DNA of 64,000 nt from Myxococcales bacterium (lineage in GTDB: Bacteria > Myxococcota_A > Polyangia > Polyangiales > JADJMO01). Shown in pieces: positions 36,278 to 44,191 of the stretch. The translations under genes and the position numbers were made by a program. The notes beneath the pieces were generated by a model, which searched no databases, was not told where the DNA came from, and saw only the letters and a program-made list of their open reading frames with translations. Location of the stretch: assembly GCA_016709545.1 (NCBI GenBank), contig JADJMO010000027.1:1-64000 (forward strand), written 5' to 3'. Position 1 is the first letter of the stretch; each line of letters starts with the position of its first letter.

Positions 36278-36305
36278 ACCCTAATGAAAACGACATTCAA
36301 TGTCA
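36278..36305 (-). promoter_or_regulatory. Sigma-70 promoter with overlapping Fur-like box for feoA
   Basis: On the minus strand the sequence reads TTGACA (36305-36300), a 17-base spacer, then TAGGGT (36283-36278). The spacer contains TGAATGTCGTTTTCATTA, an AT-rich imperfect 7-1-7 palindrome similar to Fur boxes, standing out in GC-rich surroundings. Repression by Fur-Fe2+ between -35 and -10 would be expected for a feo operon. The box is inferred from similarity, not from an alignment. Confidence 0.6.
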
Positions 36306-36316
36306 ACCGAGCCCAG

Positions 36317-37657
36317 TCATTTCGGGTCGATACCGAGGTCTTTCATCTTCACGTAGAGCTGCGGGCGGGCGATGCCGAGCAGGCGGGCGGCCTCGGCGCG
36401 GTTGCCGTTGGCCCGCTCGAGGGCGCGCAGCACGTAGTCACGCTCGAGCGCGGCGACGGCGCTCTTGAGGTCGAGGTCACCGTCGGCGCGGTCGTCGCGA
36501 GGGCGGGCGCCGACCGCGGTCCTGGGGAGGTCGAGGTCGGCCGCGTCGACCACCTCGCGCGGGGTCATCACGCAGGCGCGATCGACGACGTGGAGCAGCT
36601 CCCGCACGTTGCCGGGGAAGTCGTGGCCGAGCAGCCGGGCCAGGGCCTCGTCGGTGAACGAGCGCCGCGGGCTCTTGCGGCGGAGGTGCGCCTCGACGAT
36701 CGGCGCGATGTCCGCCTTGCGCTCGCGGAGCGGCGGCACGTCGATGCGCACGACGCCCAGGCGGTAGAACAGGTCTTCGCGCAGGGTCGTGCCCTCGGCG
36801 CCGGGCTCGACGGGCTTGCTCGTGGCGGCGACCACCCGCGCGTCGGTGCGCAGCGGCGACTGGCTGCCCACGCGCTCGAAGGTGCCGTCCTGGAGGACCC
36901 GCAGGAGCTTGGTCTGCAGGCCGAGCTCGAGGTCGCCGATCTCGTCGAGGAAGATGGTACCGCGGTTCGCGGCCTCGAAGCGCCCCTCGCGCCGCGCGGC
37001 CGCGCCGGTGAACGCGCCCTTCTCGTGGCCGAACAGCTCGCTCTCGACGAGCGAGGCGGGCAGGGCCGCGATGTTCACGGCCACGAACGGCCCGCCCTTG
37101 CGCGCGCTGTGCTCGTGGACCGCGCGCGCGACGAGCTCCTTGCCCGTGCCGCTCTCGCCCGTGATGAGGACCGGGACCTCGGAGGGCGCGGCGCGACCGA
37201 TGGCCTTCCACACCTCGAGCATCTTGGCGCTCGACCCGATGAGCGCGCCCTCGGGCGGCGCCTCGGGACCAGGCTCGCGGTTCTTCGACACGGGGCGGAC
37301 CGCCCGCGCCAGCGTCTCGGCGAGCAAGGGGAGATCGAACGGCTTGGTGAGGTACTCGAACGCGCCGTGCTTCATCGCGGTGATGGCGCGCGCGCTGTCG
37401 CCGTAGGCGGTGGCCATGATCACCGGGAGCTCGGGCCGCGACGCGCGGAGCTCGGCCAGGAGGTCGAGGCCGTCACCGTCACCGAGCCGGATGTCGAGCA
37501 GCACCGCGTCGAACGCGCCCCTGGCCAGCGCCGCGCGCGCCTCGGCCAGCGAGCCCGCGAGCTCGACCCCGTGCCCCTGCCGCGCGAGCGCGCGCGAGAG
37601 GCCCTCGCGGATGCTCGCGTCGTCGTCCACCACCAGGATGCGATTCACCGGGGCCAT
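36317..37657 (-). CDS. NtrC-family sigma-54 response regulator
   Basis: The 446-residue protein has an N-terminal receiver (RILVVDDDASIREGL; phospho-Asp in VLLDIRLGDGDG; switch Lys in YLTKPFDLP). The AAA+ domain shows Walker A GESGTGKE, the sigma-54 contact loop GAFTGA in ELFGHEKGAFTGAAARREGR, Walker B FLDEIGDL and the R-finger region REDLFYRLGVVRIDVPPLRE. The C-terminus is a Fis-type helix-turn-helix (NGNRAEAARLLGIARPQLYV). It follows its kinase after 1 base. A sigma-54-type promoter precedes the operon at 39742. Confidence 0.95.
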   Translation of the reverse strand: MAPVNRILVVDDDASIREGLSRALARQGHGVELAGSLAEARAALARGAFDAVLLDIRLGDGDGLDLLAELRASRPELPVIMATAYGDSARAITAMKHGAFEYLTKPFDLPLLAETLARAVRPVSKNREPGPEAPPEGALIGSSAKMLEVWKAIGRAAPSEVPVLITGESGTGKELVARAVHEHSARKGGPFVAVNIAALPASLVESELFGHEKGAFTGAAARREGRFEAANRGTIFLDEIGDLELGLQTKLLRVLQDGTFERVGSQSPLRTDARVVAATSKPVEPGAEGTTLREDLFYRLGVVRIDVPPLRERKADIAPIVEAHLRRKSPRRSFTDEALARLLGHDFPGNVRELLHVVDRACVMTPREVVDAADLDLPRTAVGARPRDDRADGDLDLKSAVAALERDYVLRALERANGNRAEAARLLGIARPQLYVKMKDLGIDPK

Positions 37658-37658
37658 C

Positions 37659-39059
37659 CTAGGCACCTCCGGGGAGGTCGACCACGAAGACCGTCCGTCC
37701 GTCCTCGCGCAGGTAACGGAGCGCGCCGCCCAGGGTCTCGACGAGCGAGCGGGACATCCAGAGCCCGAGGCCCGTACCGGCAGGCTTGGTGGTGAAGAAC
37801 GGCTCGAACAGCTCGGCGGCGCGCGCCTCGGCGATGCCGGGGCCTTCGTCGACGACGCGCAGGTGGGCACCGCTCGCGTCGCGCGCCACGGCGACCTGCA
37901 CCTCGCTGCCCGGAGGGGCCGCCTCGACGGCGTTGCGGAGCAGGTTGTCGAGGACCCGAGAGAGCGCGTCGCGGTCGGTCGTGCAGCGCGCCTCGCCGGT
38001 GCGGGTCACGCGCACCGTGGTGGACGAGACGAGCCCGATGCGCTCGTCGGCGAGCGCGTGCAGCGCGAGCTCCGCGGCCGGCTCGTTGCCCTTGCGCGCG
38101 ACGCCGAGGAGCGACTGGACGAGGCGGTCGAGGCGGGCGACCTCGGCGAGGCACGCCTTGACGTCGACGCGCGCCTCGTCGCCCAGCGCGGGGTCGTCGG
38201 CCATGAGATCGAGGCGCAGCTTCATGCCGGCCAGCGGGTTGCGGATCTCGTGGGCCATGCCCGCGGCGAGCCGGCCGAGGCCCGCGAGCCGCTGCTCGTG
38301 GGCGAGGCTGTCGGCGAGGGCCCTCTTCTGCGCCTGCGCCTCCTCCAGGGAGCGCGCCATGCGGCTCAGGCCGTGGGCGATGGCCGCGAGCTCGGCGGCG
38401 CGGGGCTCGGGGATCGGCGCGCGCAGATCGGTGGAGAGCGCGGTGAGCCCCGCGTCGAGCTGCGCCGCGCCCTTGCGGAGCGCGACGAGCGCGTCGACCA
38501 CGAACAGCACGAGCAAGAGGGTGGCCGCGGCGAGCACGATCACTTCGATCTGCAGCAACAGCGGCACCTGCCGCACGCCGCGCACCGCGTAGAACACGAA
38601 GGCGCTGCCGCCCGGCACGGGGGCGAGCACGACCACCAGCGTCTCGATGCTGGCGTCGGTGCGGTGCGCGCCGGCGGTGCCCTTCGCGCAGGCCGCCTCG
38701 ACGGCGAGGCGCTGCGGCTCGGGCAGGTGGGCGCTCCGCGCGTCGCGGTACTGGCGCGCGCGGAGCAGCACGACGATGCCCTCCTTGGTGCAGTAGCCAC
38801 CGACGGCGCGCGGGGTGCCAGCGAGGGCATCGGTCGCCGCGCGCACCAGGGTCTTGCGCTTGGGGGCCTCGGAGAGCGAGACCCCCTCCTCGGCGAGCGC
38901 GGCGGCCAGCCCCTCGACGACCCCCTGCCCCGTGGCCTCCGCCGCCTCGAGCCGCGCCGTGTCGGACGACGCGCGCAGGCCCACGATCGCCGCCCGGGCC
39001 GCGGCGAGCGCGACCCCCGAGACGAACACGATCAGGACGAGGCGAGCACGGAGCGACAT
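37659..39059 (-). CDS. Membrane sensor histidine kinase (NtrB-like partner)
   Basis: The 466-residue protein has two membrane helices (residues ~7-27 and ~172-192) bracketing a periplasmic sensor of ~145 residues with two cysteines (GGYCTKEG; EAACAKG). A HAMP-like linker follows, then the H-box GMAHEIRNPLAGMKL, the N-box LDNLLRNAVEAAPPG, G1 VVDEGPGIAE and G2 AGTGLGLWMS. It would phosphorylate the adjacent NtrC-type regulator. Ligand unknown. Confidence 0.93.
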   Translation of the reverse strand: MSLRARLVLIVFVSGVALAAARAAIVGLRASSDTARLEAAEATGQGVVEGLAAALAEEGVSLSEAPKRKTLVRAATDALAGTPRAVGGYCTKEGIVVLLRARQYRDARSAHLPEPQRLAVEAACAKGTAGAHRTDASIETLVVVLAPVPGGSAFVFYAVRGVRQVPLLLQIEVIVLAAATLLLVLFVVDALVALRKGAAQLDAGLTALSTDLRAPIPEPRAAELAAIAHGLSRMARSLEEAQAQKRALADSLAHEQRLAGLGRLAAGMAHEIRNPLAGMKLRLDLMADDPALGDEARVDVKACLAEVARLDRLVQSLLGVARKGNEPAAELALHALADERIGLVSSTTVRVTRTGEARCTTDRDALSRVLDNLLRNAVEAAPPGSEVQVAVARDASGAHLRVVDEGPGIAEARAAELFEPFFTTKPAGTGLGLWMSRSLVETLGGALRYLREDGRTVFVVDLPGGA

Positions 39060-39069
39060 CGAGCCGACA

Positions 39070-39705
39070 TCATGGCTTCTTCACGTCACCGTTCGGAAGC
39101 TTGATCGTCTCGATGACAAGCGCCTTGCCGAGGGTGTAGTTGCCGCCCTTGCCCGTGACGGTCACGGCGTCGCCCTTCTTGAGGCCGTAGGTGCTCAGAT
39201 CGCCATGCTTGGCGGCGTAGGCCGCGGTGCCGTCGGCGAGGACGACGCCGTGGACCTTGCCCCCGTGACCGACGAAGAGGGCGCTGACGGTGCTCGTGGA
39301 GCTCAGATCGACCAGCTTGGACTTGTCGTGGTTCGGCTTCTGGGCCGGCTTCTCGGGCTTCTGGGTGGCGTCGGCCACGACCACGCCGTTCTTCTTGATC
39401 AGCGGGTGGACGTAGAGCTTCTGGTTGGCCGCGGTCTTCGACTTGGCGTCGATGTGCAGGGCGTCGCCGGCCTTGAGCGACGTGTCCTTCACGGCCTTGT
39501 CGTGGACGCGCACGAGGGTGCCGTCGTCGAGCAGGATGCCGTCGATCTTGCCCCAGGGGTTCAGCACGAAGCGCGAGAACTTGGCGTCGACCGAGACCGC
39601 GGCCGCCTTGTCCTTGTGCTTCTTGTCTCCGGCCACGGCGTCGCCGGCCAGGAGCGGGATGGAGAGAACGAGCGCGGGGACCAGGGTGCGGATGAATCGG
39701 AGCAT
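39070..39705 (-). CDS. Exported protein of the NtrB/NtrC-like operon
   Basis: ATG 39705 follows a GGAGG site and starts a signal peptide (MLRFIRTLVPALVLSIPLLA, cleavage near AVA-GD). The mature part has two similar beta-rich halves: FVLNPWGKIDGILLDDGTLV and LFVGHGGKVHGVVLADGTAA, each followed by a metal- or nucleotide-unlike barrel strand (LKAGDALHID; LKKGDAVTVT). It is probably a periplasmic OB-like duplicated domain. It lies between a sigma-54-type promoter and the kinase gene (10-base gap), so it may be a sensor accessory or a target. Function unknown. Confidence 0.65.
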   Translation of the reverse strand: MLRFIRTLVPALVLSIPLLAGDAVAGDKKHKDKAAAVSVDAKFSRFVLNPWGKIDGILLDDGTLVRVHDKAVKDTSLKAGDALHIDAKSKTAANQKLYVHPLIKKNGVVVADATQKPEKPAQKPNHDKSKLVDLSSTSTVSALFVGHGGKVHGVVLADGTAAYAAKHGDLSTYGLKKGDAVTVTGKGGNYTLGKALVIETIKLPNGDVKKP

Positions 39706-39741
39706 GGGGGGCGTCCTCCTTCGTCGGGACACGTGCCCTCC

Positions 39742-39757
39742 AGCAGCGTCCATGCCA
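39742..39757 (-). promoter_or_regulatory. Sigma-54 promoter upstream of the exported protein-kinase-regulator operon
   Basis: On the minus strand TGGCATGGACGCTGCT matches TGGCAYR-N4-TTGCW at all but one position, with GG and GC separated by exactly 10 bases. The predicted start is about 26 bases before the ATG at 39705. A short inverted repeat (TCGCG at 39799-39803, CGCGA at 39813-39817) lies ~40-60 bases further upstream and could be an activator site. Because the third gene of the operon is a sigma-54 activator, autoregulation is plausible. Confidence 0.65.
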
Positions 39758-39880
39758 GCCCGCCCAGCACCACAAGTAGCGGATATCACTGGCGAAGATC
39801 GCGGCTCGCTGTCGCGAACCGGGACGGGTGTCTGGATTCACGACGCTTGACGGCCCCCGACTCCGGCGCGACCGATTGCC

Positions 39881-40351
39881 GTGCCCACCGCCCACTACCG
39901 CGCGCTGGTCGCCAAGGCCGACGGGTTCTTCGCGCGGGTGCACCTGCGCCACGCGGCGGCGATGGAGTGCGACGCCGGGTGCAGCGACTGCTGCCAGGCG
40001 GGGCTCACGGTCACGGGGGTCGAGGCCGCGGCGATCCGCGCGCACCTCGCGGAGCTCGACGACGCTGCGCGCGATGCCTTGCGCACGGCGCCTCGGACCG
40101 GGTGCGCGGCGCCCGACGCAGAGGGTCGCTGTCGGATCTATGCGGCACGTCCGCTCGTGTGTCGGACCCACGGCGTGCCGGTGCGCGTGGAGGGCGTGGT
40201 GAGCGCGTGCCCGCGCAATTTCCGGGGCGGGATGCCCGACGGCGACGCGGTGCTCGAGCAGGCCACGATGAGCACGCTGCTCGCCGCGGTCGACGCCGCG
40301 CACGGTCCGAGCGAGCGCGTGGCGATCGCGGCGCTGCTGCAGGAGCGTTGA
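39881..40351 (+). CDS. YkgJ-type Cys-cluster protein
   Basis: The 156-residue protein begins VPTAHYRALVAKADGFFARV and carries ECDAGCSDCCQAGLTVTGVE, then a CRIYAARPLVCRTHG block. These are the CxxxCxxCC and RPxxCR signatures of the zinc/iron-chelating YkgJ family, whose role is not established. GTG 39881 is used because it precedes the conserved first helix. A second member is at 14760. It is divergent from the sigma-54 operon at 39705. Confidence 0.75.
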   Translation: MPTAHYRALVAKADGFFARVHLRHAAAMECDAGCSDCCQAGLTVTGVEAAAIRAHLAELDDAARDALRTAPRTGCAAPDAEGRCRIYAARPLVCRTHGVPVRVEGVVSACPRNFRGGMPDGDAVLEQATMSTLLAAVDAAHGPSERVAIAALLQER

Positions 40352-40354
40352 GCC

Positions 40355-40525
40355 TCAGACGAGGTGTCGCCGGAGGAGCTCGGCGTCGAGGAGCTCGCGG
40401 GCTTCCTCGGTGAGCGTCTTGCGATCGACGTGCAGCTCGAGGAGGCGGCTGTCCGCGAACCGGGTGTAGTCGACCCTGGAGCCGCTGCTCGTCAGGAGGC
40501 CCTGGAAGAACGAGCGAACGGACAT
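40355..40525 (-). CDS. Possible 56-residue small protein
   Basis: ATG 40525 opens a 56-codon frame (MSVRSFFQGLLTSSGSRVDY, then TRFADSRLLELHVDRKTLTE and EARELLDAELLRRHLV) ending at TGA 40355. The composition (Leu/Glu/Arg helix, few rare residues) looks like a real small protein. No good ribosome site is visible and no family was recognised. It is convergent with the YkgJ gene, 3 bases apart. Confidence 0.4.
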   Translation of the reverse strand: MSVRSFFQGLLTSSGSRVDYTRFADSRLLELHVDRKTLTEEARELLDAELLRRHLV

Positions 40526-40715
40526 GGGAGGTCATGGCATGGGCAGACCCGCGCAGGGGCGCGCGTCGAGGCCGAGCGTCGCGGGGAAGTGACCTCACGC
40601 TCCAGGCAAGGCCACCTCCTTGCCGCAACTGTTGCCCATCTCCCTGGACAGGAAGACGGGCCGTCACCCATGTGCCCGCACAAACGTCACCATGGACTCG
40701 ACAAACCGCGCGGGC

Positions 40716-40743
40716 TTGACGCCTACGTTGCGCGATATATGCT
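40716..40743 (+). promoter_or_regulatory. Promoter for the REP-associated transposase-like gene
   Basis: TTGACG (40716-40721), a 16-base spacer and TATGCT (40738-40743) form a good sigma-70 promoter in an AT-rich pocket (GATATATGCTTTTTC). The ATG is at 40752, so the transcript would be leaderless or very short-leadered. Confidence 0.5.
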
Positions 40744-40751
40744 TTTTCAAG

Positions 40752-41420
40752 ATGGCGCGCCGATCCGTCCAGATGTCCCTTCCCCTCACCTCCGGGTGGG
40801 GAGGTAAGCGCACAGGCGCGGGTCGTCCTCGCTTGGCGCCGCGACCGCTGGTGCCCCACCGTCCGCGGCCCGTCCACCAGGCCTCCTACCCCGAGCACCT
40901 CACCTGGCGCTGCGTCGCCGGGCTCGGTTCGCTGCGCGGGGCCGAGGTGTTTCCGGCGATCGTGGCCGCGCTGTCGGCGCATCGCGCCGCGAGCACGGCG
41001 TTCCGGGTCGTGCACTTCTCGGTCCAGGACAACCACCTGCACCTGATCGTCGAGGCGGCGAGGGGATCCGCCTTGCGCGCGGGGGCGCAGGGGCTCGGCG
41101 TGCGGCTCGCCCGGGCGATCAACCGTGCCCTCGGGCGGCGCGGACGCGTGTTCGACGACCGGTTCCACGTCCGCGCGCTGCGCACGCCGCGCGAGGTGCG
41201 CTTCGCCCTGGTGTATGTGCTGAACAACTTCAAGAAGCACCAGAGGCTCGCCGCTACGCGGCTCGACCCTTGCTCCTCGGCGATGTGGTTCGATGGGTTC
41301 CTCGAGCTCACGGCGGCCTCGCTCGCTGCGCGAGCGCCGGTCCACCCACCCTCCACCTGGCTCGCGCGCGTCGGCTGGCGGCGGCACGGCCTCGTGTCGA
41401 TCCGCGAGGCGCCCCGCTGA
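40752..41420 (+). CDS. REP-associated tyrosine transposase (RAYT/IS200-like Y1 nuclease)
   Basis: The 222-residue protein begins MARRSVQMSLPLTSGWGGKR, TGAGRPR, a lead typical of RAYT proteins. It has the Y1-HUH catalytic core: the HUH pair in VHFSVQDNHLHLIVEA and a candidate nucleophile Tyr in FALVYVLNNFKKHQ. RAYTs are single-copy relatives of IS200/IS605 transposases that mobilise REP palindromes. No flanking terminal repeats are visible, so it is probably domesticated. Candidate substrates are the palindromes near 22.7 and 25.4 kb; the link is inference. Confidence 0.8.
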   Translation: MARRSVQMSLPLTSGWGGKRTGAGRPRLAPRPLVPHRPRPVHQASYPEHLTWRCVAGLGSLRGAEVFPAIVAALSAHRAASTAFRVVHFSVQDNHLHLIVEAARGSALRAGAQGLGVRLARAINRALGRRGRVFDDRFHVRALRTPREVRFALVYVLNNFKKHQRLAATRLDPCSSAMWFDGFLELTAASLAARAPVHPPSTWLARVGWRRHGLVSIREAPR

Positions 41421-41443
41421 GCGTTCGCGCTACCCTCCCTCGC

Positions 41444-42106
41444 GTGCACCCCGTCGCGACGATCTGGCGGAGCCGCGCGGCGGCCGAGGGCAGCGTGCAC
41501 GCGTACGCGGTCCGCATCCAGCGCGACCTCGCGGCGCTCGACCCGAGCCAGGCGGTCGTCGATCTCGCGGCGCGCATGGTCGACGACGAGGCGCGCCACG
41601 TGGAGGTCTGCCTCGACGTCGCGGCGCGCTTCGACGGCCAGCGGGGCGCTCGCCCGGCGCCGCGCGGCGGGGTCGATCTCGTGGACGACGCGCCGGCGGC
41701 GCTGCAGCCGCTCTTGCGGCTGTTCGGGTCGTGCATCGGCGAGTCCATCGCCGCGGTCTGGATCGACCGCTCCGCGGCCGACGTCCGCGCGCCCTGGCTG
41801 CGCGAGGTGTTGCGCGCGCACCTGGCCGACGAGGTGCACCACGCGCGGATCGGCTGGGCCCACCTCGCGTCGAATCGGGTGTCCGAGGACGACCGCGAGG
41901 AACTCGGGGCGTGGCTGCCGCGGCTGCTCGACGCGAGCCTGACGGCGTGGCGGTGGTTCCCCGACGTGTGGCCGGCGGACGGCTTCCCCGAGGAGGGGCT
42001 GCCGTCGCACGCGGTCACGTTCGCCGCCATCGACGAGGCGGTCGACGAGGTCGTGCTGCCCGGCTTCGCCCGCTACGGCGTCGCGATCGACGGCGTGGTG
42101 CGGTAG
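41444..42106 (+). CDS. Ferritin-like domain protein 1
   Basis: The 220-residue protein has helical ligand motifs of ferritin-like proteins: MVDDEARHVEVCLDVA (E..H) and LADEVHHARIGWAHLA (E..H), plus a third helix with Glu in CIGESIAAVW. A di-iron centre is inferred. GTG 41444 is chosen because it starts the first helix region; upstream frame is the RAYT tail. A paralogue lies at 44192-44937 on the other strand. Confidence 0.7.
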   Translation: MHPVATIWRSRAAAEGSVHAYAVRIQRDLAALDPSQAVVDLAARMVDDEARHVEVCLDVAARFDGQRGARPAPRGGVDLVDDAPAALQPLLRLFGSCIGESIAAVWIDRSAADVRAPWLREVLRAHLADEVHHARIGWAHLASNRVSEDDREELGAWLPRLLDASLTAWRWFPDVWPADGFPEEGLPSHAVTFAAIDEAVDEVVLPGFARYGVAIDGVVR

Positions 42107-42115
42107 CCTCGGGCG

Positions 42116-42409
42116 ATGCACCGCTGGTATCGCGCGATCGTGGTCGTCGGGGGTTCGCTCGGCGCGGTCGGCTGCGGGGGAGAGGATCCGCCGGCCGCGG
42201 CTGACGTCGGCGGCGTGGACACGGGCGCGACCGCCGACACGGGCGCGACCACCGACACGGGCGCGACCACCGACACGGGCGCGACGACGGACGCTGCGGA
42301 CACTGGCGCGAAGGCCGACGCGCCTGCCGAGACCGGCGACGCGAGCGACGATGCGGATGCTTGCCCGGAGACCTGCGTCCCGGGCAAATGCATCCCGTGC
42401 ATCAAGTGA
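42116..42409 (+). CDS. Short lipoprotein with Thr/Gly/Asp repeats
   Basis: The 97-residue product starts MHRWYRAIVVVGGSLGAVGC (lipobox GAVGC), then near-perfect TGATTD hexapeptide repeats encoded by an 18-base DNA repeat (42220-42291). It ends in a small Cys motif (CPETCVPGKCIPCIK). It looks like a surface-tether with a tiny disulfide knot. It starts 9 bases after the ferritin-like gene. Function unknown. Confidence 0.6.
   Translation: MHRWYRAIVVVGGSLGAVGCGGEDPPAAADVGGVDTGATADTGATTDTGATTDTGATTDAADTGAKADAPAETGDASDDADACPETCVPGKCIPCIK
42220..42291 (+). repeat. Tandem 18-base repeat coding TGATTD
   Basis: Four consecutive units close to GACACGGGCGCGACCACC occur inside the 42116 lipoprotein gene. 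Copy-number change by slippage would lengthen or shorten the lipoprotein tether in steps of six residues without breaking the frame. Confidence 0.75.
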
Positions 42410-42504
42410 ACGGGGGCACTCGACGGAGAGCGACGCCCCGGGCCCTGGCGGGGCGCGAGCGGCCCACGGATGGACGGTACGCCCCACCGCGGTAAGGTGA
42501 ACCG

Positions 42505-43671
42505 GTGCGCCGCGTGTCCTCGCTGTTCTCCGCGGCCTTCGGCCTGCTCGCGGTCCTCGGGTGGGTCTCGGCGTGCGACGATCCGCCCGCGCCAGGGGGT
42601 GACGATGCGGCCACGAGCGGCGACGCGAGCGACGCCAGGATCGACACGCGTCCGGCCGGCGAGACGGCCCCGTGCCACGTCGACTGCCTGGGCACCGGCT
42701 CTTGCGCGGGCGGTGTAGCGACGATCCCGAATCGTGGCGTGAAGCCGTGCGACTCGTCCGGGCTCGATTGCGGCATCGCGGCCCAGTACACGTGCGCGCG
42801 CGGCTGCGCGAAGTCGCCGCCGAAGAGCGTCACCGACCAAGGAGCCATCGGTCTCCTGTGCGAAGGCGGACGCGGCGACGGCCACACCGGCGCGGCCTGC
42901 ACCAAGGACGCGGACTGTGGCTCCGCCGCCTTCTACCGGTGCGCGCCGGGCTCGCCCCGCCCGACCTGCAGCCTCTACGAGGACGGGGAGACCGTTTGCG
43001 ATCCAGGCAGCGGCGCGGCGCGCTGCGACGGCGACAAGGGTGTGTGCGTCCGCATCGACGAGCGGACCACCGCGTGCTTGACGGGCTGCGCGGTCGATCC
43101 ATCGGGCGCCTTCGCGCTCTCCTGCGCCGCGTCGTCGGCGTGCGATCTCTGGGCGATGGGCAAGGACGCGGATGGAACGGAGCGCGCGTTCGGCCTGTGT
43201 GGGGCGGGCTGCCACGTCGACGCCGACTGCGCGGTCGGCGTCTGCGATCCGGCGGTTCACCACTGCAGCGACGTCGAGTGCGACGGGACCAAGGCCTGCG
43301 CTCGGTGGGGCTCGGCCCCACGTGCCTGCATCGCCGACGCGTCGGGTGGCGGAAGGCACTGTCGGATCCAGTTCCCCAAGAAGGATGGTGACGCCTGCAC
43401 CGCGCCGCCGGAGCTGCTCGGCGCGGAGTGCTCGTGCCTCGGCAAGGGCGCGAGCGGCGTCTGTGCGAGCCAGTGCACGCTCGGCGCGGGGGACTGCGGC
43501 GCGGGCTTCACGTGCGACCCGCTCTTCCCGACGCCCACGGGGTGGCCTGCGTGGCCCGCTGGCGTCGGCGGCCGCTGCCTCCATGACTGCACGGTCGATG
43601 GCGATTGCCTTCCTGGCCTCGTCTGCGACCAGACCGCTGGCGTGCCGAAGCGCACCTGCCGCCCGAAGTAG
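42505..43671 (+). CDS. Cys-rich lipoprotein
   Basis: The 388-residue protein has a signal peptide and lipobox (MRRVSSLFSAAFGLLAVLGW ... VSACDD), an Asp/Ala tether, then more than twenty cysteines in pairs (CHVDCLGTGSC; CTKDADCGSAAFYRC; CGAGCHVDADCAVGVC; CTVDGDCLPGLVCD). The DADC/DGDC motif recurs. Likely a surface-exposed disulfide-rich protein of unknown function. It is convergent with the Lys/Glu-rich lipoprotein gene at 43735. Confidence 0.7.
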   Translation: MRRVSSLFSAAFGLLAVLGWVSACDDPPAPGGDDAATSGDASDARIDTRPAGETAPCHVDCLGTGSCAGGVATIPNRGVKPCDSSGLDCGIAAQYTCARGCAKSPPKSVTDQGAIGLLCEGGRGDGHTGAACTKDADCGSAAFYRCAPGSPRPTCSLYEDGETVCDPGSGAARCDGDKGVCVRIDERTTACLTGCAVDPSGAFALSCAASSACDLWAMGKDADGTERAFGLCGAGCHVDADCAVGVCDPAVHHCSDVECDGTKACARWGSAPRACIADASGGGRHCRIQFPKKDGDACTAPPELLGAECSCLGKGASGVCASQCTLGAGDCGAGFTCDPLFPTPTGWPAWPAGVGGRCLHDCTVDGDCLPGLVCDQTAGVPKRTCRPK

Positions 43672-43734
43672 GAGGAACTCAGAAAGGGGCAGGCCCACCG
43701 CCGACGCCCCCGCGCGCGAGGCTCAGTGCGAGGC

Positions 43735-44124
43735 TCAGTGCGAGGCCGAGTGCGCCGCCGACGCCGAGGCCGCGGCGCTCTCCTTGACCGCGTCGATCAT
43801 CTTCTTCTGACAGTCCTCGAGCTTCTTGGTCGAGGCCTCGAGCCTCTTCTTCTCGTCCTCGGTCGGCTCGGTCGAGGGGTTCTTCTGCTTCTGGATCGCG
43901 TCGTTGATCTTCTCGACGCAGTCGAGGGTCTTGCACTCGCACATCTTGCCGACGTTCTCGTCGAAGCTCTTGATGAAGGCCGCGCGCTCGGCGGCCTCCT
44001 TCTCGGCCTTCTCGTCCTTCTTCGGGGCCTCCTTCTTCTCTTCGGGCTTGGAGCAGCCCACGGCGAACGGCACGGCGACGGCGGACGACACGACGACGAG
44101 CAAGGTGACCCAGGTCTTCGACAT
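43735..44124 (-). CDS. Lys/Glu-rich lipoprotein
   Basis: ATG 44124 starts MSKTWVTLLVVVSSAVAVPF with lipobox FAVGC, then a highly charged stretch (SKPEEKKEAPKKDEKAEKEA). The helical core has a CECKTLDC Cys cluster (IKSFDENVGKMCECKTLDCV). The gene ends in a short DNA repeat (GCGAGGCTCAGT, 43717-43746) coding AHSASH, so the exact stop depends on the repeat count. Charge-rich lipoproteins of this type occur elsewhere in the window (48291). Function unknown. Confidence 0.6.
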   Translation of the reverse strand: MSKTWVTLLVVVSSAVAVPFAVGCSKPEEKKEAPKKDEKAEKEAAERAAFIKSFDENVGKMCECKTLDCVEKINDAIQKQKNPSTEPTEDEKKRLEASTKKLEDCQKKMIDAVKESAAASASAAHSASH

Positions 44125-44191
44125 TCGCAGCTTCCTCCCGGTGCGCGGTTCCGACCGCGACACGCAGCGGCGATTTTATGCACCTCGCGGG

